Shown here in pieces: positions 1 to 11,537 of a DNA stretch of 64,000 nt (positions are counted from its first letter, which is position 1; every line of letters begins with the position of its first letter). The stretch spans positions 444,001 to 508,000 of the forward strand of contig JAQFVV010006639.1 in assembly GCA_028023455.1 (NCBI GenBank), given 5' to 3'. The notes beneath the pieces are model-generated. The model searched no databases, had not been told where the DNA came from, and was given only the letters and a program-made list of their open reading frames with translations. Made by a program: the position numbers and the translations under genes. The stretch comes from Epiperipatus broadwayi (lineage: Eukaryota; Onychophora; Udeonychophora; Euonychophora; Peripatidae).

Positions 1-1060
1 AAACAGTTCGTTTTTAAAGAACACTTTTTTTTAAGCTGGGGGAGGTAGGGTGGTGGGAAGATTTGTTTTGATTTTTAATTATCGGCTTCTTTTTGGATTT
101 TCTTTTTGAACATTTTATTATGTTACTGCACAGTTCTTTATTATTATTATTTTTTTGGTGGAACCTTTTGAATAAACTCTTAAACACTTCTTTTTTTAGT
201 ATAATAAAATATTACCTACTTTAACTGTTAATGAAACTTATCAAATATTACCTACCTACTTTACAATCATGTGAACAACAATGAGTTTCTCCATAAAATA
301 ATTTATTGAATCAAAAAGAAACGAAACTTTGGACAAGTTGTGAAACAAAACAAGTAAAAAAAATCCCAGCATTTACAGAGGCATAAAAACAGCAGCCAAA
401 AGTAGCATGCAAATAAAATAACAGGGAAGCCTCAAAGCTGTAAGTAACAGGATTTTGGAGCCTTTGAACCAACAACTTCCCTTATGCAGATCTACATAGG
501 TATGCTTGCAGAAGTTTTTCTTTCTGGGGAAACACAATATTGTGCATCCACTTGTGTGATTGGTTGACAACTTACTCAGCTACATCAAATTCGGACAACT
601 TGCAGACAACATTTGACAGTTTTTGCACAGATTTGGGCATTTGCGCATGAAATAAAAGAACTCTGCTGAAAAGAACAACCTTTTCACATTGTGTGCAGTT
701 CAAAAGCATAGGGAAGCATGTGTGACAACATGACAATTCTTAATATGGAATACTAATTCCACTACACTTTCTAAAAAATTTCTGATAATGAATTTTTGCA
801 GTTTTGTCTCTTTCAAATACGGCCACCATCAATTCAGACCATAGCAAAAATTCAAGAATGCTCACTTGATGAATACTATCATAATGCAATGGGCATAGTA
901 TTTCATTATGTAATCATAGAATACATACTCTCAGGCTCAAAAACACCTCTTGTATTGTCAACCATAAGTTAAGGCTGTTAAAATAGTATATTGATGTGTG
1001 TTTTGTGAAAAATAGTGCCATCAGATGGTAGGATTTAATTTACATACTATTACCAAAATA
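1..1060. other. AT-rich intergenic or intronic DNA, no gene seen
   Basis: No coding stretch, tRNA-like box or repeat copy is recognisable. A short G-rich run at 37-58 is the only compositional oddity. The one ORF of any length, 65 codons on the minus strand at 373-570, has no recognisable domain and is expected by chance. Confidence 0.6.
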
Positions 1061-1163
1061 ATATATGTAAATTTATAAATAAATATTAGAAAATACAGTA
1101 CTTAAAAGTTTATAAAATATATCTATGTATTTTCTAATATTTATTTATAAATTTATATATATA
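1061..1163. repeat. AT-rich inverted repeat (hairpin)
   Basis: Left arm 1061-1098 and right arm 1126-1163 are reverse complements over about 37 bp with few mismatches, separated by a 27-base loop. It is followed directly by a TA tract. It looks like a small foldback element, but no target duplication is visible. Confidence 0.75.
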
Positions 1164-1169
1164 TATATA

Positions 1170-4100
1170 TTGAAAATTAACTTAATTATATTCTGGACAT
1201 AAGAAATATCTAATGACATATATAAAAATTATATATATATAGTATGTGTACATTATTATGTATGTAAAATAAGTCAGTAACTAAGTTTTATATTTAAAAT
1301 TGTTTGACAGTTTTTATTTCTATTTTAAAACAGTTCTAAAAAAATTATGAAGAAGAAAATTCATGATCATTGTTATCCAAAATTATTGCTAGTTTTAAAT
1401 AATGCAGTTCTAAAATAAAAATAAAACTGTAAAACAGTTTTAAATAGCAAACTCAGTGATTTATTATATATAAACAATTATTTACAGATACTAAATATGT
1501 ATATACACATTAACAGTTTAAAATAGTTTTCAAAATATTTTTAAATTGAAAGAGAAAAAATTTAAACTGCCCTCATGACCATTATTTAAAGAAAATGAAA
1601 ATTCTAAGAACAATTGTTAAGTGCAAAACATGATATTATTGAGTATTATATATGTTCCCTGCTCTCTGTTCTATGTCTGTCAAATTAGTTGACATAATGA
1701 AAAGATAAGTGTTTAAATGGATTGTGATATAACTTAGTTATATATTAATTTTCAAGCAATTTTTAAATATATTAAATCTTGATTTTAAAATTTTATCTTA
1801 ACTTGAAAAAGATCAATTATTAACAAACAAACAGATTTTCCAAAATCAATAAAAGCATTTACTAAAAAACAACTAATAAAACTAGTAATAAGATAATAGC
1901 AAAAATTAGAGCATATAAAATATAGAACATAAAATTAATATTTATTACCCATTTGTCTCTGTTACTGGGTTTTTTTGTTTTACATTATGTTTATTTTAAA
2001 GAGAAAAATATTATACATTTTTATGAATAAAATTATTAAAAAAACTGGATTACTTTCAGTAAGAAAAAAAATTTGAAATTTATAATTGTGTAATACAGTT
2101 TCAATGAGAATTGAGATACTTACTTGATAAAATTACCCAATGTTTAGTAGATGTTTTATAAGTAGATGAATGATTTTATGGATTAAAATCACATATTTCC
2201 AAATATATTTAAAGGCATTGACGCTTCACAATGAAAAACCTCTCTTAAAATTTTCTAATGCTTTTAAAACCTTTTTTGTTTATATTTTTGATAGTTCTTA
2301 TTAACTAGTTGGATTAAATTTCAAAGTTACTATTTGATTAAATTTAACCTTACTTTTTTTAGATATTTTCAGAAATTTTGAATTATTTGTTAGAATTATT
2401 TTTTACTTTAAAATGATTTTTAAAAATAATTTGATTTTGAAAGTATAGGTCAAAAGTTATTAAACTGCAATATATAATAAGAATAATAGTTTTTTTAATG
2501 GATGTTTAATACATCATCACTAATAATATTAAGTTTAAAAAATAGATTTGCTTTAACTCGGTTTTTAAAACTGGATCATATAAATTGAATAAAATTCTTA
2601 TTGAAATATAAAATTCTAATTATTTTAACAAAAATGACAAATAAAATCCACTACAGTCTGTATGAATGTATTTTTCCAGCTAATTACAAGTTTAAATTTT
2701 ATGTTATTAATTTCACTTGATTGATCTTCTTGTAAAAGTAAATATTTTTGAATAAAATCTGTATCTAATCACATTATTCTTCTCAAAAAATATGGAACAA
2801 ATATTTTAGAAAAATAACTATATGTAAACAAACTATGAAAAGTATGTTTACATTTTTGAAATCTAAACAAACGATGGGTATTCTGAAACTCCCATAAGCA
2901 TGCTTATGTGGAGAGAACAAGAAATTACTTATCAGTGGTATTGCTGGTGCATTGTCTTATTTTTTTCATAAAATATTAAAATTTCTTTTAAATCAATAAA
3001 TTTAGATTATTTAAGTTTCATATTTTGCCACCAAATGAATAAAATATCAAACATTAACACAGAAATAACAACAAGAGCATAGGTAAAAGCCAAAGTGACC
3101 AGAAGTGCCATCACCTACTCTGAGGAGTTTCTGGCATGGTCACTAAAAAGATTAATATTTTTATAGAAATGAAATATTTTTCCCTTTAAAAAAGTCAGTC
3201 ACTAATTTGATTTATATAAATATTTAATGAATATCTACAGATGATAACTATTAAACAAAATAACTCATGACATTACTAATGATAACAACAACCATTTTAT
3301 AGCTAATTACGTACATGAATATGAAAAATTAAATACTTTTTAGATAGTTTTTTTACCCATTCTTCTTTTTCAGTATTAACACAGATAATCATTAACAGTT
3401 AGTTCATCAGAGCTTTATAAGCTTAGAAGTATTATTCTTATATCTTTTCTTTTACTTTTTATGCATTTTTTCAAATACACTAATGCAATTTTTATATATA
3501 ATTCCTTCTTTATTTTTCTAAGTGCCCTGCAGGCATCATCAGAGCTACAACATTTAGACATATAATCATATAACTATTATTTTATATACATATAAAATAC
3601 ATATTTTACATTATTATTCATAATCATATTTTATTTTTAACTCTATACCTTTAGTTCTCTTACTTCCTAATTATTATTTTCTTATTATTTATTTATTATT
3701 TTTACTTACTGCTTATTCTTATTTTTTATTTCTTCTTCTCTCCTATCTACCTTTCTACAATTTTCTTTAATATATCTCTATCACCTTCATATTTTATTTT
3801 AATATGTATTGATCTAATTTATTTTCTTTCTTTCTATTATTTATCTATAGTTATTTTTTTATTAATAATTTTTGTTTTATTCCTATTTCTATCTTTATTA
3901 ATTATTCTCATTCTTAATTTACTTATTCATTTTACTCACCTTTTTATAACCTTCTTCGTTTTTACATTTGTAACTGATTCTTGTTAAAGCTTTAGGCAGA
4001 ATTATATATTATCACTTATTTGTTAAGTAATTTAAGTTTTAAAATGCAATTTGCCAATTTTAAGTGTTTAAACTGTCCATTTTCGTGGAATCTTTGATGC

Positions 4101-5235
4101 ACTCAATTATTCTGATTAGATGCTAATTTTATTTTATTTACTAAAATTGATGTCACCAGCTCAGAAACAAATATGTAAATTGAGATTTAAAGCTGAGATA
4201 AGGTAGTCATCATTTATCATGAAGGTGTAACAAGGAAATTAAAAAAATTTGCTTGCAGCAATTGGGACAAAATGTTCCAAAGTGGATTTTTTTTTTTTTA
4301 ATTCACAGTCAATTTTATTTTAAAAATTTTATAGTATGGTGCTTGAACATGGGACTAAAATACTGGTGACAATGAGGCAGGAAAGCTACTTAGTAATGCT
4401 ATACATCTTCTCCCCTCACCCTTCCGTCCATCTCCCTCTTTCTTTAAGCTGTCCAGAGAAATCAGTTTCTATTATGGTCGTGTGACTTATAAAATGACAT
4501 GATGTGCAACAAAAATTTTGATTCTATTTTAAACAAGAGTTATTTATATTCTAAATATAAAATTATGTAAAAAATTGAAATAATTTTTAGAAACTCTATT
4601 TTTAATAATTTTATATAAAAATACGGATAAATATAAAGACCTTTCAACGATGGATAAAATGATACTAATTTTTCTGTCAATAATTTTAAAACTGTTTACA
4701 CCAGTGGGCCCTTAATATACAGTAATTTTAAATAAGGCAATTTTTTTAAAATATAAATAAATACTAAAATAAAAACTTTATGCACGCTTAGCATTTATAT
4801 TCTTAACTATTTATTTCTTAAATTTATTGAAAGTTAAAGTAAGTCAACATTCATAACTTCATTATTTATGTGGTCACGTGCTATATATACTTAAATTTGT
4901 GTGTGAAAAGCGTAATCACATATATAATTACTTTAATAAAATGTCCTTTAAGAATTTTAATTTGCTTTTTTTTTTGTTAGTACTTCAATTTTAATCATTT
5001 ATAATCTTTTTAATGACTGACCAACGTACTGTATAAATAGAGAAAAAGCCCAGAATTTAAATTTCATCCTATAGCCAAGCATTTTGTTTTCATAACTATA
5101 CTCATCAATCTTATATATGTGTGTGGGTGTGTGTGTGAAAATATCCCAGAGAATATAGCTAACTAAATATTCAAATACAAAATGATACATCACCCAAACG
5201 TTACGTTTTTCAGCAACGCCCACTATGAATAAATC
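1170..5235. other. AT-rich region without genes
   Basis: I see no exon, RNA gene or full repeat here. Minor items are a perfect 16-base palindrome at 2893-2908, a weak inverted repeat at 3091-3144 whose loop resembles the family B core, a CTGATGA-type hairpin at 3519-3552 and a TG-rich tract at 5113-5138. The rest is oligo-A/T sequence. Confidence 0.55.
3519..3552 (-). other. CTGATGA-stem motif, hammerhead-like but degraded
   Basis: On the minus strand a CTGATGA box is followed by a short hairpin with stem TGCC/GGCA and loop TGCAG. The position where the other copies in this window carry GAAA reads CTTAG instead. The same layout recurs at 37.1, 39.86 and 56.16 kb. This copy lacks the second conserved box, so activity is not expected. 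Confidence 0.35.
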
Positions 5236-5250
5236 TAACACTATATTTAT

Positions 5251-5362
5251 ATGTCAAGCGTTGGTGGTCGAGAGGTCAGCACAGTTGCCTTACAAGCAGT
5301 TGTTCTGGGATAGCGGGTTCACTTCCCGGCCGATGCTATGACACATGAAAAAAAAAAAAAAC
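5251..5362 (+). mobile_element. tRNA-like SINE with A-tail and target-site duplication
   Basis: This is a short retroposon with an internal RNA polymerase III promoter. The A box reads TGGTCGAGAGG (5265-5275) and the B box lies at 5315-5327. The element ends in an A-run (5348-5360). It is bounded by a 14-base direct repeat, AACACTATATTTAT at 5237-5250 and AACATTATATTTAT at 5363-5376, with one mismatch, which fixes both ends. Four more copies lie in this window (7660, 57762, 58330 and 58867). The tRNA species of origin is not assigned. Confidence 0.88.
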
Positions 5363-5379
5363 AACATTATATTTATTTA

Positions 5380-7650
5380 CAGAGGAGGGTGTTAATAACA
5401 TATCATTTGGAAGGATGATTTAGCATTTTATATATAGTTATGAAGTAAGGATTAAAATTATACTTAGCCACATGAGAATACCAAATATGTATCAGTACAT
5501 AGTATTAGTAAATGATGATGAAAAAGATGATGGTTAACAAATCTTAAAGATGGCCCTACATGTAATTGCAAAAGTATAAAACATATTTTTATTAGTCAAA
5601 CATATTTATTATGAACTCGAAAAAGTTGATTTGAAATTCAATTAGACATTATGAACTATAGCATCAAAGAACAGACAAATAGGATGATATGTATAACAAA
5701 AGGAACATTTTGCAAACACTCATCAGCAAAGAATAGACTAATACAATGGTGTATAAATTACAAAAGGCACAGCACATAAATACATAGCAAAGTCATGCAA
5801 ATAAAAAATAAGAAAAGAGAAAAGAAAACTATCCACTTATAATGAGGTCGGAAAAAGACCAGACTCTATGTAGCATCGACAATGTGTGCAGAAGAAAATA
5901 TCCTGTCTCTGTTTTTAATTTCTGAAATTTTTTTGTAAAACACTGATCATAATTTCCTAGATGTAGGGCTGAAGAAAAATGGCATCTTAGAAATCAAAGT
6001 GTAAACATAAGAAAGGTAGTATTCCTAATTGAAGAAAAAAGACCGTGTTTCATGCTATCATTGAAAGTGGAAATAGAGAAAATGTACAATTTAGTAATTC
6101 ACTCAATATAGTTAAGAAAGAAGGACACTGGAACAGAAAGCGATGAAGTGTTTTTTTTTTACTTATGTCAAGAGAACAAAGGTAGGGGTTGATGCTAACA
6201 TGCACCATTTTCTGTGATAAGAAACGACTAGTAGATAAAGCATTTTACTTGATTTTGTTAAGGAAATCAAAGTAGTTTGTTTCCAGATACCAGAATTTGG
6301 ATTATTTGATTATCTGTTTATTAGTGATAGTAAGGAGAGATATTCATCTTTGAGGTTGACTATCCTTATGAATTATATACAAAATTGGTGTAAGGCATAT
6401 TAAAATCAACAAAAAGAAAAGCAGTAGAAGAGCTGGATGAAAGAATAAAGTTAATATGGCATTTAACTTGATATGTAAGACTGGATCTGTTATATAAATA
6501 AGAATAAATAATGTTCACTGTTAAAGACAGTATGATGAAGGGTAATGACAATCATGTTTTGGTTAAGATAAAGAATGCTAAAAGTATCAAATGGTACTTT
6601 GTGACATATCCCTGCCGCTGGAATATTATCAGTGGAAAACTGTCAAAATTCAAACCTCCCAAGATATTAAACAAGATTAATATCAGAACACAAAGTCTAA
6701 TCTCAGAGAAAAAAATAATATGAAGAGAAAATCGAGGGACCCTATTGCTGATAGCAAACAGCCATTTGGGAAATTTCATGCCTCTCACATTGATACCAGC
6801 AGTATTCAGTTGCATAGACTACATAATTTAAGTAGGAAGAGCATACCCAGCTTAAAATTCAAAAATACGGAGAAGCAATTAATTAAAAAGGCAACACAAT
6901 TTGAGCAGCAAATTATGGGCACCCCATAGGCACATAGAGGTAAATTAATGCATAAAAACTAGAACTCTGTATAAAACCAAGAAATCACACAAATGAAAAA
7001 CAAAATATAAAAAGCAGGTAGAATCTGATGTGAGATACACACAAATAAAACACAATATTTAAAATTAAACATATTAATAGGCAAAATTAAACATAATACC
7101 AAATATGCACTAAAACAAAAAAAAAACATGATTAGTATAAATCTTATTGCATCTTGGTAGATATACTTTCAATGGAAGGCAGTTCGCAGACCATGGCCAA
7201 ATGGCCAGATCAAAAGAACTAATTGTAATCTTTCATATTTGGACACACAGTTATGAGTGTTCACTTTATCAAAGAATAACTCTTGTTCTGGTGATAGTCA
7301 TGCAACTGTAGCTAACACCTGCCTAGTCCAATGGTGATCCCTAGGCACACTTGGTTTTAGAGAAGACTCACCTGTTATCAATGTTTCCATTTCTTAAGAA
7401 CATCTGTAATAAAAGTTGTCTGGAACTCTGTTTATACAGCTTTCAAATCAGGTTTAAACTCAGGATTGATTCTAGCATCAGAATTTGGGTTATCATTTAT
7501 CATCGTATCTGCTATGTAGTTACAAGACAGTTTAACAATATCTTTGTATAGAGTATAAATTGAATGTTCAAGGCTTCAATAAAGATTGTTTCAAAAATTA
7601 AAACCCTAATTTTTTCTAATCAACTATGAATTATAATCTCAGTTATGTGC
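5380..7650. other. Unassigned region with short ORFs
   Basis: AT-rich sequence with somewhat longer open frames than its surroundings at 6511-6930, described separately. Otherwise no domain, repeat copy or RNA gene is recognised. It may be the remains of a mobile element that I cannot name. Confidence 0.4.
6511..6929 (+). pseudogene. Unidentified broken open frame
   Basis: Two adjacent plus-strand frames (6511-6723 and 6720-6929) meet with a 4-base overlap and could be one reading frame broken by a frameshift. The predicted product is basic, with many Lys, Arg and Ser residues. The second part is less biased to AAA/ATA codons than random AT-rich DNA. No motif is recognised, there is no zinc finger and no catalytic signature. 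It could be a decayed LINE ORF1 fragment or a chance frame. Confidence 0.2.
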
Positions 7651-7659
7651 TAAAACAAA

Positions 7660-7767
7660 AGCTGGCCTTGAGAGGTCAGTGCAACTGCCTTGCAAGCAAG
7701 CAGTTGGTTGCAGACGGTTGTTGCGGGTTCGCCTCCCAGCCGATGCTATGACATATGGAAAAAAAAG
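7660..7767 (+). mobile_element. tRNA-like SINE, damaged 5' end
   Basis: Same family as the SINE at 5251. The sequence GAGAGGTCAGTGC corresponds to the A box and its downstream bases, the B box GGGTTCGCCTCCC lies near 7724-7736, and the A-tail follows at 7759-7766. The first bases differ from the other copies, so the 5' end is degraded. A weak direct repeat (AATCTCAGTTAT before, ATCACAGTTTTA after) may be the decayed target duplication. Confidence 0.78.
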
Positions 7768-7894
7768 TAAATATCACAGTTTTATATAATTTTTGTAAAC
7801 TTGGGAATAAATTTCTTCAAAAATTAGGTTTTCTACAATAATATAAAAGTGCTTCTTCATAATGTTTTTGATAATAGGTTTATTAATTTATATG

Positions 7895-8330
7895 TATTAA
7901 ATGGATTATGTCCTGTACATGTGGGGTTCAGATTGACCTTAGGTCAACATGGGTGTGACAATAATCTCAGCCTCAGAGTGGCCTTTAAGCATTCCATGAT
8001 CAGATTTTCAATTGGATGGACGGTTGAAGAGTTGGAGTGTGGAGTGGATTGAAGCCTGTCCATTAAACTATGAGGATAGTCTATCTTAATATATATCTGA
8101 GCACTTATACTATATATGTGTGTAAAGATGATAGTCTGGACCAACTGATGATTGCTGGTTTAGCATGAAATACGTATATTGGTGATTATTTATCTTTTCA
8201 GCATATATGTGTTTAGGTGTATCAGTATTATTAGATAGAGTGGAGAGAGGTGGGTGGTGTGAAAGTCTGTGCTCATATACCCTATATTACATATATATAG
8301 CCACAGGTATATAACAAGCCTGTGTTTCAG
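7895..8330 (+). mobile_element. Family A repeat, tRNA-like, with 15-bp TSD
   Basis: The element is delimited by a perfect 15-base direct repeat TTATTAATTTATATG at 7880-7894 and 8331-8345. Near the right end a tRNA-like segment (about 8232-8280) has A-box-like and B-box-like parts. The last 30 bases can form a hairpin with stem CACAGG/CCTGTG. The body is shared in reverse complement with copies at 20632 and 21153, and more distantly with 18238 and 41325. The variable long TSD suggests retroposition. I cannot match it to a named family. Confidence 0.75.
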
Positions 8331-8374
8331 TTATTAATTTATATGATATAAAAAAGATTTTGATATTTAAAAAA

Positions 8375-8770
8375 TTAAGATTTTTTTCTGCCATATATAA
8401 AGAGAGTAACTGATAAAATTAGTAATGCTTTAAAGAATGTAATATCCACACAATTTATACTACATTTAAAAATATTAATGAAGTATTTCCATGCCCTAAA
8501 GATAAAATTCCTTTGGAGACTCATGGTGCATATGGAATTTCATATGGAGTTTGTTTACATTCGTACATTGGACAGACCAATTGTAGAATAAACATAAAAA
8601 AGGAAGAACACATTTTGGAAGTTAGAGAAAAATCTAATTTATCAGCTATTTATTCATACATTAAATTAACAAACAATAATATCAATTTTAATAAAACATA
8701 TTCTGTCAAAAATTGAACAATATTACCAGAAACTGCTAAGGCAATCTATAGAGATCTTTAAAACGCCTAA
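8375..8770 (+). pseudogene. Penelope-like element fragment, GIY-YIG endonuclease
   Basis: The frame at about 8388-8450 reads LPYIKRVTDKISNALKN, which resembles the conserved segment just before the GIY-YIG domain of Penelope-like retroelements. After a frameshift, the frame at 8513-8715 reads HGAYGISYGVCLHSYIGQT, the GIY-YIG core in degenerate form, with later SAIYSYI and FNKTYSV matching the family's C-terminal blocks. These elements use the nuclease for target cleavage. No intact reverse transcriptase is seen upstream. The family A repeat just before (TSD right copy 8331-8345) may have inserted into this element. The copy is dead, with a frameshift and diverged motif residues. Confidence 0.72.
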
Positions 8771-9006
8771 GAATATAAAATGAAAAATGTGAATTAAAGA
8801 AAATTAACAGTATTTGGAAAAAGCTATTGGAGGATATTTTTTTTTTTAATTTCTCAACCAATAGAATTTGAGAACAAGGAGAAAATAACAAAGGAAAAAA
8901 TAATGATTTTAAATGTCATCACACACATTCTTATGATTTGAAAAAAAGAAGCCCTATGGAAGATATTTGTTATTGTACTGAAATGTCAGCTATTTATCTA
9001 TTTTAT

Positions 9007-9610
9007 ATACATATAGATAAATTATTTTTTGGGTAAAGCCATTTATTATTTTCTATTATACACTGATATTTCCATGAACTAGCATCCACCATTGGCAAGG
9101 TAAACTCTTGAAAGAAAATTTGTTCGATTGCAAACTGTAACATGTCTGAGTGTGAGATGAGGTATAAAAATCAGCTTAAAATAGTTTAGTTTTCAGAATA
9201 TGAGGTTTATTAAAATGCATATTTTCCTTAGTTTTACCACCTATTAATTTAAAGTCAATATTAGAAAACAATAAAGAGACCTACTGGTTTAAATAGAGCT
9301 GATGAAGCACAATGTATTCCAGCCATATGGAAACCTCTCATTTTATCTATGTCTCCTAATATTGCCTTTAAATTAATAGGTGGTAAAACTAAGAGAAATA
9401 TAAATTTTGATAAACCTCATATTCTGAATACTAAACTATTTCAAGCTGATTCTCATGCTTCATCTCACACTCAGTCACATTACAGTTTGAAATCAAACAA
9501 ATTTTCTTTCAAGAGTTTACCTTGACAATGGCGGATGCTAGTTTGTCAAAATATCAGTATATAATAGAAAATTATACATGGTTTTACCCAAAAAATAATT
9601 TATCTACATG
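9007..9610. repeat. Large inverted repeat, arms about 255 bp
   Basis: Left arm 9007-9265 and right arm 9353-9610 are imperfect reverse complements. For example TTTTACCACCTATTAATTT near 9234 pairs with AAATTAATAGGTGGTAAAA near 9369. The loop is about 87 bases. Just outside the left end, 8971-8996 carries TTGTACTGAAATGTCAGC, the same motif found in the loop and core of the hairpins at 10046 and 10340. No ORF lies inside. No target duplication was found. Confidence 0.85.
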
Positions 9611-9768
9611 ATACAACCGTAAAAACATTAAATATAATATATATAATTGCAATGAGCCTTTTGATTAAAAAATATTTACTTATCAACATTTATAAATTGT
9701 ACTGATAGTTAAATAGAAAAATTGTATAGTTAGTTAGTAATAATACTTGACTTTCATCTGCGTATATA

Positions 9769-10003
9769 TATATATATATTAAGCATTAAATCACCCCACA
9801 TGGTTAAGAAATCCAGTACTGCCCTCTGTGAACTAATATATAAAATACATTAGAGTTCGTATTTCAAAATAGCCAGATCAAAATGATATGATCTGGCTAT
9901 TTTGAAATACAAACTCTAATGTATTTTATATATTAGTTCACAGAGGGCAGTACTGGATTTCTTAACCATGTGGGATGATTTAATGCTTAATATGTGTATA
10001 TAT
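9769..10003. repeat. Near-perfect hairpin, arms about 112 bp
   Basis: Arms 9769-9880 and 9889-10003 are reverse complements around an 8-base loop. Over the roughly 103 non-TA positions I count two differences, both C/T, one of them at a CpG. TA tracts flank the left side and TA-rich sequence the right. There is no coding capacity. If transcribed it would form a long, almost unbroken dsRNA stem. Confidence 0.92.
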
Positions 10004-10045
10004 TTATTTCAGTATAGCATTATGCACTGGGATTATATATATATA

Positions 10046-10301
10046 ACAATCCACTAGAATAAAACTACAAAAATTTTCAAAAAATGCCTATATAAAATTG
10101 AAGATTAATATCTTTTGCTATAGCCAGCTTCAGCGTATTCCGCCATCTTAAGTATTGCTACTTGCTGATGTTTCAGTACAAAATCAAGTACCTTAAGATG
10201 GCAGAATACGCCGAAGCTGGCTATAGCAAAAGGTATTAATCTTCAATTTTATATAGGCATTTTTTGAAAATTTTTGTACTTTTATTCTAGTAGATTGTTG
10301 T
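10046..10301. repeat. Inverted repeat, arms about 110 bp, 34-base loop
   Basis: Arms 10046-10154 and 10189-10301 pair with about five mismatches. The loop contains GCTGATGTTTCAGTACAA, which is shared with the core of the next hairpin. TA-rich sequence lies on both sides. No ORF is present. Confidence 0.9.
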
Positions 10302-10339
10302 ATTATACTTATATTATTTGATATATATATATGTCATAT

Positions 10340-10472
10340 TATTATTACTATTTGCAGGATATTCCGTGTAGTGAAAAAGCTAAATGCTGATGTTTCGGTA
10401 CTTGATATTGTACTGAAACGTCAGCATTTAGCTTTTTCACTCCACAGAATATCCCACAAATAGTAATAATAT
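10340..10472. repeat. Inverted repeat, arms about 61 bp
   Basis: Arms 10340-10400 and 10411-10472 pair around a 10-base loop. The core GCTGATGTTTCGGTA / TACTGAAACGTCAGC is the motif shared with the loop at 10168-10185 and with 8971-8996. It sits between TA tracts. Confidence 0.88.
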
Positions 10473-10995
10473 ATATATATACATGTCTTTATTATATATG
10501 AGTAAGTCAGGTGATGAGTAATTATATTAATGACTAGTCAGTCATTAGCTACTCTATTTTTAGAGGATTGCTACCTTTGATTATGTAGTTAAAAGTTGAA
10601 ACTTTTAAGCAATGATGATATTTCTACCCATAGTAATGCATGATGGATCTGATAGCAATCGTGAGAGCTTTCTGTGTGGATACAAGTAAATTTATTTAAT
10701 AAGTTTACTAAAAAAAAGAATTATGATATGTTTTCTAAAGTGATTTTAATATTAGAGATTTCATTTAAAGAAAATATGTCATATTTTTTGCTTGGAATAA
10801 TATTAAATCATATACAGGCTCTTCATAATAAATAAAAGAATTTAAAGGCAGAAATTCAATGATTGATAATATCTTAAAAATTATTGATCAATTAGAACAA
10901 AAAAATACATACCTACATTCATTAATCTGGTTACTCTATGCACTGGAAGCAATCTATAGATTGACAAATTGATTTCACAATTTACACATGGTAGT

Positions 10996-11537
10996 AAACA
11001 ATGAGGATTGCCAATTCTTAGCCAGAGCCAGCACTTAAAATATCTCTGTCAGGAACCCTTCCCCAAACCCCTGACCATAGTTTCGTGCTTTGGCACTCCT
11101 CAGAGAGGTGTCAGGGTAGGTTCAGACACTAGATCTAAAAATACCAACCCAAAGCCAAGCACTTATCTAAAAGTTATCTATTGAGTGGAAAATATGAAAT
11201 TTTCAGACATCTACATGTCTTCAAACCCAGATATCCAACTCAAATAGTTATATGGGGCTGATAGATCTTCAGCCATACCATATATTAGTAGTCTTAGCAA
11301 TATAAAATTGCATAAGACTTATGGCGGAGACTATAAATAGTCAAAATAAGAGTCATAGATCACATGATCCTATCTCTTAAGCTTGTAAGTTATAAACAAT
11401 GAGGATTGCCAATTTCTCTACAAGCTTTGTGATAAATGCTTAGCCAGAGCCAGCACTTAAAATATCTCTGTCAGGAACCCCATCCCCAAACCCCTAATGA
11501 TGGTTTCGTGCTTTGTCATTCCTCAGAGAAGTGAATG
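10996..11537. mobile_element. Family B repeat with 9-bp TSD, inserted in a LINE
   Basis: Perfect 9-base direct repeats CATGGTAGT at 10987-10995 and 11538-11546 bracket 542 bases. The flanking LINE reads on across this gap when compared with the related copy near 25220-25260. Internally the first ~115 bases (10998-11111) recur at 11395-11532 with an extra insertion, so the element is partly a direct duplication. A diverged copy is at 25505-25800. No ORF, tRNA-like boxes or A-tail are visible. No known family recognised. Confidence 0.72.

Noticed and set aside
37-58. G-quadruplex from the G-rich run
   Set aside because: Only three runs of three or more G, so not enough for a canonical four-run quadruplex.
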